Assembly: GCA_963736575.1 (NCBI GenBank)
Contig: CAVTPD010000003.1
Span: forward strand, 434,001 to 498,000
Origin: CAVTPD01 sp963736575
GTDB lineage: Bacteria > Bacteroidota > Bacteroidia > Cytophagales > JAAEPT01
DNA: 64,000 bases
Direction: 5' to 3'
This document shows positions 59,852 through 64,000 of this stretch, piece by piece (within the stretch, counting starts at the first letter, position 1; every line of letters starts with the position of its first letter). Made by a program: the position numbers and the translations under genes. Below the pieces are notes generated by a model. That model saw only the letters and a list, made by a program, of their open reading frames with translations. It made no database searches and had not been told where the DNA came from.

Positions 59852-62593
59852 ATGTCGAGAAACCGTTTTTCCTTAATTATCTTTTTTCTAGTGATTAACT
59901 GCCTTCAGGTGCTTGCCTCACACATTAGAGCAGCTGATATTTATGCCATTAGAAAATCTTCTTTAGTTTATGAAATTGTTCTTACCGTATACACAGATGC
60001 CAACAGAGTTACTCAAAACGAAGCTTTAGACGAAACAGAAGCCGCTTTATATTTCAATAATAACTCAGATATAAACAAAGAACCTGCACCAGTTGTAGTT
60101 CAGCGCAGCCTTAAAGAGCAAATTCAAAACCCCAGCGTTTTTAAAAACGTTTTCCGATATCAATATACAGTAAGTTCTTCTAACAAATTTACTGTCTCCT
60201 ACCAGGGGATTAATAGAAATGCTAACATTAACAACTTAGGTACTACTAACAATTCTGATAACTACGATATTTTTATTGATTTAACAGTTTATCACGACGC
60301 TGCCCTAATTAATTATACCCCTCAATTATTAATTCCACCATTAGACAATGCCAATAAAGATGTTATTTACACGCATAATCCAGGGGGTTACGATGTAGAT
60401 GGTGATAGCCTAGTTTATAAACTAGTAGAACCAAGACATATTGAAGGTTTCATGAATAATGGACAAATTAATTCTGAACCTGTGCCAGGGTACAGAGATC
60501 CTGCCGACCCAAGTTTTGGAACACCCTCTAGTTTTATTATGGATCCTGTAACGGGACAAATTACGTGGGATACTCCAAAAAAAGAGGGTGAGTATAACGT
60601 AGCTTTCATTGTAGAAGAATACAGACGTTTCCCAGATGGTTCTACTCGGTTAATGAGTGTAATCAACCGAGACATGCAAATCTTTGTAGAAAATGTTGAC
60701 AATAACCCACCTGAATTAATTGTCCCTAATGATACTTGCATTTACTCGGGTTCAGGAAACAATAATGGCTTAACTTATATTATAGAGGCTTGGGACAAAG
60801 ATATTGGCCAGTTAGTCACTATTACTAAAGAAGGCTTAATAAACGAGACTAGTGCTACATTAACACAATTACAACGTCCACGTGGTGATACATCAAAATC
60901 TCTTTTTGAATGGTACCCTGGGTGTCTAAAGATAAGAAATGAACCTTATTTGGTAACGTTCAAAGCTAAAGACGATCACCCCACTGTACCGCTTGCCACC
61001 ACAAAAAGTTTTAATGTTCAGATTTTAGGAGCACCACCAACAAACCTACAAGCACAAATAAATTCCCAAAACAACATTGGCTTAACCTGGGACTCTTATA
61101 ACTGCCAAGACGCTTTTAAAAAAATGGAGATCTACCGAATTAATTGTGACACCTCTAACGTACAAAGAGAATATTGCACCGGCGGAATACCAGAAGATTG
61201 GGGATTTGAAAAAATTGGAGAAACTGAAATTACAGCAACAACATTTACGGATGTTACAGCAAAACCGGGAACACAATATTGCTATATAATAGCCATGAAT
61301 TCCTTAGCACAAGAAGGTGGAAAAAGTGCTGGCTCTAATATTGCCTGTGCTGAAATAGCCAATAACATACCGCTGATCACCAAAGTAGATGCAGTTCACA
61401 ACCCTAAAAACAATGGTATTCTAGTGGCATGGGAGAACATTGGTGATTTAGACACCTCTATTTATAAAGGACCTTTTACGGTAGAATTATTCCGAAGTAA
61501 TGATTTAAGCGGAAACAACTTTTCGAACACACCTGTTTTCACTTATACGGGAAGCCAAACAGACACATCTTACTTAGACACTTCAGTTAATTTAGAAAAT
61601 GAAGCTTATTCTTACAAAATTAAATTCTACAATAACGGAAATCTCTTAAACGAATCGGCCTCTAATTCTATGGTTAATTTAACCTTTGTTCCTAAAGGTG
61701 GAAGGATTGAACTCTATTGGGATGTAGATGCGGTATGGTACCAACCAGACAGTTTGTATCAATACATTTATGTAGATACAACCAGTGCTTTAAACGGTAC
61801 TTTCCATTTGGTAGATTCTGTTTCGGGAAGTAATTACCAAAGCGTTATAGATGGCCTTTCGAACCAAAGAGAATATTGTTTTTACATTGAAACTAGAAGT
61901 GTATTCTGTTCGAACACTACCGACACCATGGTGATCAATAAATCGAATGTGATTTGTGCCCAACCAGAAGATCTTATTCCTCCGTGTCCACCGTTTATTG
62001 CTGCAGACGATTACGATTGCGATAACTTCACTCCTGCACCAGATGGCTTATATGATATTGTAATAACTTGGGAAGACCGTACAGGGCCTGAATGCGAAGA
62101 CGATATTGATTTGTATACAGTATTCTGGAAACCGATTATTGAAACCGATTATACCGAAATTGCACAGGTTAAAAAAACCATTCAGAATAGATATGTTCAC
62201 CAATACAGAAATTCTATAGCAGGTTGTTATAGAATGACATCAACCGATTTTGAAGGCAATGAAAGTATTTTAAGTAATGAGGTTTGTTTGGACAATTGTC
62301 CGTCTATTGAATTCCCTAATGTTTTTACACCGAACGGAGACGGCAAAAACGACTTCTTTATACCTATACCCGATCCGCAATTTGTACAAGGAATTGATTT
62401 TAAGGTTTACAGCAGATGGGGAAGCCTTGTTTACAGCAGCACAGGTTCTACTGTAAACTGGGATGGAAAAAACAACGAGGGTGAACAATTGACCACCGGT
62501 GTATATTATTTCTCTGCCGAAGTAGACTACATAACCATTAGCAACGAAGACGAAATTAAAACGTTTAAAGGCTGGGTACAAATTGCCTATTAA
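59852..62593 (+). CDS. Large surface protein with T9SS type B (gliding-associated) C-terminal domain
   Basis: A 913-residue exported protein. The signal peptide is 1-22 (cleavage after LAS). The next part starts SHIRAADIYAI, seen in flavobacterial adhesin-like proteins, then Ig/fibronectin-like beta domains follow from about 270 to 790, rich in Asn, Thr and Tyr. The last 90 residues (FPNVFTPNGDGKNDFFIP onward) are the CHU_C type B sorting domain, which directs T9SS export and often attachment or release. The function is unknown; adhesion is plausible. Type B signals normally act with a PorP/SprF-like partner, not visible here. Confidence 0.88.
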   Translation: MSRNRFSLIIFFLVINCLQVLASHIRAADIYAIRKSSLVYEIVLTVYTDANRVTQNEALDETEAALYFNNNSDINKEPAPVVVQRSLKEQIQNPSVFKNVFRYQYTVSSSNKFTVSYQGINRNANINNLGTTNNSDNYDIFIDLTVYHDAALINYTPQLLIPPLDNANKDVIYTHNPGGYDVDGDSLVYKLVEPRHIEGFMNNGQINSEPVPGYRDPADPSFGTPSSFIMDPVTGQITWDTPKKEGEYNVAFIVEEYRRFPDGSTRLMSVINRDMQIFVENVDNNPPELIVPNDTCIYSGSGNNNGLTYIIEAWDKDIGQLVTITKEGLINETSATLTQLQRPRGDTSKSLFEWYPGCLKIRNEPYLVTFKAKDDHPTVPLATTKSFNVQILGAPPTNLQAQINSQNNIGLTWDSYNCQDAFKKMEIYRINCDTSNVQREYCTGGIPEDWGFEKIGETEITATTFTDVTAKPGTQYCYIIAMNSLAQEGGKSAGSNIACAEIANNIPLITKVDAVHNPKNNGILVAWENIGDLDTSIYKGPFTVELFRSNDLSGNNFSNTPVFTYTGSQTDTSYLDTSVNLENEAYSYKIKFYNNGNLLNESASNSMVNLTFVPKGGRIELYWDVDAVWYQPDSLYQYIYVDTTSALNGTFHLVDSVSGSNYQSVIDGLSNQREYCFYIETRSVFCSNTTDTMVINKSNVICAQPEDLIPPCPPFIAADDYDCDNFTPAPDGLYDIVITWEDRTGPECEDDIDLYTVFWKPIIETDYTEIAQVKKTIQNRYVHQYRNSIAGCYRMTSTDFEGNESILSNEVCLDNCPSIEFPNVFTPNGDGKNDFFIPIPDPQFVQGIDFKVYSRWGSLVYSSTGSTVNWDGKNNEGEQLTTGVYYFSAEVDYITISNEDEIKTFKGWVQIAY

Positions 62594-62614
62594 AGGCACT
62601 TCCGAAAAAACCTT

Positions 62615-62622
62615 TATATTTG
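62615..62622 (+). promoter_or_regulatory. fabD promoter, -7 element
   Basis: TATATTTG fits TAnnTTTG and lies 24 bp before the chosen fabD ATG (62647). No clear -33 element. Confidence 0.45.
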
Positions 62623-62646
62623 CCCCCTCAAAATAAATTCATAGCT

Positions 62647-63516
62647 ATGAAAGCATATATCTTCCCTGGTCAGGGTTCTCAGTTTGTTGGAATGGGAAAA
62701 GATCTATACGAATCTTCCGAGGCTGCAAAAGCATTATTCGAAAAAGCGAACGAGATTTTAGGTTTCAGAATTACGGACATCATGTTCAACGGTACCGACG
62801 AAGACTTAAAACAAACAAAAGTTACTCAACCCGCTATATTCTTACACTCTGTTGTTTTAGCTAAAACAACGGCAGATTTTAATCCCGAAATGGTAGCAGG
62901 TCACTCTTTAGGTGAGTTTTCTGCATTAGTTGCTAATGGTACTTTAGAATTTGAAGACGCTTTAGTTTTAGTTTCGAAAAGAGCTTTAGCTATGCAAAAA
63001 GCATGTGAATTATCTGAATCTACAATGGCAGCCATTCTTGGTTTAGCAGACGAACAAGTAGAAGATATTTGCAACCGCATTGACGGTGTAGTTCCTGCCA
63101 ATTACAACTGCCCGGGACAATTGGTTATTTCCGGTGAAAAAAGCGCAGTAGAAGCCGCTTGTGAAAAAGCAAAAGAAGCCGGTGCTAAAAGAGCTTTAAT
63201 CCTTCCGGTAAGCGGAGGCTTTCATTCACCAATGATGGAACCTGCCCGTGAAGAATTAGCACAAGCTATTAAAGACACCAACTTTAACACACCAACTTGC
63301 CCGGTGTACCAAAACGTACCCGCAGCGGCTTGTACAGAAGTAAGTGCCATTAAAGAAAACTTAATTTCTCAGTTAACTGCCCCAGTAAAATGGACGCAAT
63401 CTGTACATCAAATGCTGGCAGATGGTGCTACAGATTTTGTGGAATGCGGACCAGGTAAAGTTTTACAAGGTTTAGTAAAAAAGATTGAACGTTCTGCTGA
63501 AGTAAGCAGCATCTAA
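62647..63516 (+). CDS. fabD: Malonyl-CoA:acyl carrier protein transacylase
   Basis: A 289-residue enzyme of fatty acid synthesis that moves malonyl from CoA to ACP. IFPGQGSQFVGMG (5-17) starts the fold, GHSLGE (85-90) holds catalytic Ser87, and GGFHSPMM near 190 holds the catalytic His. ATG 62647 is chosen over the TTG-led longer frame at 62620, which would start inside the promoter element. It is monocistronic; no other fab gene is near. Confidence 0.95.
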   Translation: MKAYIFPGQGSQFVGMGKDLYESSEAAKALFEKANEILGFRITDIMFNGTDEDLKQTKVTQPAIFLHSVVLAKTTADFNPEMVAGHSLGEFSALVANGTLEFEDALVLVSKRALAMQKACELSESTMAAILGLADEQVEDICNRIDGVVPANYNCPGQLVISGEKSAVEAACEKAKEAGAKRALILPVSGGFHSPMMEPAREELAQAIKDTNFNTPTCPVYQNVPAAACTEVSAIKENLISQLTAPVKWTQSVHQMLADGATDFVECGPGKVLQGLVKKIERSAEVSSI

Positions 63517-63589
63517 TTAAATACTTTATCCCAAATCAATTGGAGTCTTGTTTTTGCAAGAATATCGATTGGTTTGGGATTAATTCTAT

Positions 63590-63691
63590 ATGTGGGGAAA
63601 TTTAAAAAAATGGAAAGAATACATGAAGGTAGATGTTTATCTGTACCTGTTTATGATTCTTTTTATTGTGGTGTTGTTGGTGTTTTTTTAG
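63590..63691 (+). CDS. Possible single-helix membrane peptide (33 residues)
   Basis: ATG 63590 opens a 33-codon frame: a charged start (MWGNLKKWKEYMK) and a hydrophobic helix (about 14-33) running to the stop. It has no recognised family and overlaps the next gene on the other strand by 29 bp. Short membrane peptides of this shape are common in bacteria, but coding is unproven. Confidence 0.3.
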   Translation: MWGNLKKWKEYMKVDVYLYLFMILFIVVLLVFF

Positions 63692-63863
63692 AGTTAAACT
63701 CGTCAAGGCTTTCAAAAATACGTTGGGCATTTTTAGTAGAACCCAACAAGTGAAGTGTTTCTTGTAAGCTGTTATATTCTGAACGTGACAAAACCACTAG
63801 ATTTTTCTTTTCACAACAATTAACAAAAAGTTGTTTATAATATTTCGTAATCTTAGCTAACAT
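63663..63863 (-). pseudogene. Phd/YefM-like antitoxin remnant
   Basis: A 66-residue frame whose second half, VVLSRSEYNSLQETLHLL (23-40) with STKNAQRIFESLDE, is that of YefM/Phd antitoxins. The DNA-binding N-terminal half is missing or scrambled: only a Lys-rich start and KYYKQLFVNCCEKKN remain where about 35 residues of conserved strand-helix should be. No toxin gene follows on this strand (fabD lies there). It reads as a decayed antitoxin rather than a working one, though an orphan protein cannot be excluded. Confidence 0.55.
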
Positions 63864-63907
63864 ACTTTTAAGCTGTATTTTTTATTGAAAGAAATCTTGC
63901 TCTATTC

Positions 63908-64000
63908 CTATAATTTCATTTTTAACCTATTATACTCACTGCCATGGAGATCAAAATCTACTCTAAAAGCTTTTATAGTATCAAAATCAACCTTGCTCAT
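63908..64000 (-). CDS. 3' end or small gene at window edge, unknown
   Basis: A frame reading leftward from the window edge ends at TAG 63908-63910 and includes MSKVDFDTIKAFRVDFDL and the end SEYNRLKMKL. It may be the C-terminal part of a longer gene that begins outside the window, or a 30-residue frame with its own ATG at 63998-64000. Nothing identifies it. Confidence 0.3.
   Translation of the reverse strand: MSKVDFDTIKAFRVDFDLHGSEYNRLKMKL

Noticed and set aside
62620..62646. TTG-led extension of fabD
   Set aside because: It overlaps the -7 promoter element; family start MKAYIFPGQG fits ATG 62647.

Overview
The window is chromosomal DNA from a member of the Bacteroidota, most likely class Flavobacteriia; the genus cannot be named from the sequence. 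The evidence is low GC, few recognisable Shine-Dalgarno sites, promoters of the TAnnTTTG type, a PorW/SprE component of the type IX secretion system (T9SS), secreted proteins with type A and type B T9SS C-terminal domains, an ATP synthase operon without beta and epsilon subunits, a three-gene succinate dehydrogenase with one cytochrome b, and a transcarbamylase of the ArgF' type.

Layout. 1-3.5 kb: 5' part of pyruvate carboxylase, an alpha/beta hydrolase and a lytic transglycosylase. 3.5-4.0 kb: a ParE-type toxin-antitoxin pair. 4.2-7.9 kb: glycyl-tRNA synthetase, a DUF4403 lipoprotein, pterin dehydratase and cyclophilin. 8.0-11.1 kb: a large T9SS-exported beta-propeller/phytase-like protein. 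11.3-20.3 kb: a phosphotransfer neighbourhood containing a PhoU-APH kinase fusion, an ATP-grasp enzyme and an HprK-related kinase (one tight operon), then on the other strand a metallophosphoesterase with a C-terminal amphi-Trp-like domain and a histidine phosphatase. Between the two halves sit a secreted protein, an aminotransferase preceded by two stacked leader-peptide attenuators, and a REP-like repeat. 20.9-25.3 kb: Rrf2 regulator with an outer-membrane barrel protein, a DUF1456 protein, and a peroxide module (peroxiredoxin, thioredoxin, small protein) divergent from OxyR with a well-spaced OxyR site between them. 25.4-29.0 kb: dnaN, a K+ channel and murF. 29.1-34.6 kb: proA and four arginine genes (argD, argF', argB, argE). 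34.7-38.3 kb: a lipoprotein, a frameshifted dipeptidyl peptidase IV and 3-hydroxyanthranilate dioxygenase. 38.4-38.8 kb: two tRNA-like elements ending at a strong terminator. 39.0-45.9 kb: the ATP synthase operon led by an M23 peptidase and a bactofilin. 46.0-52.8 kb: porW/sprE, PBP1A and uvrC. 52.8-59.7 kb: tsf-rpsB-rpsI-rplM, an HPt protein and sdhBAC. 59.9-64 kb: a T9SS type B protein, fabD and degenerate small genes at the edge.

Most of the window is housekeeping. The parts that look least explained are: (i) the kinase/ATP-grasp/amphi-Trp phosphatase neighbourhood, which resembles the poorly understood GAK system but carries a PhoU-APH fusion; (ii) the tandem tRNA-like elements with a tRNA-Leu-like body, an apparent GUC anticodon, oversized variable regions and compensatory changes between copies; and (iii) the double attenuator in front of a single aminotransferase gene. 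No rRNA, canonical tRNA, CRISPR array, prophage or complete insertion sequence was seen.
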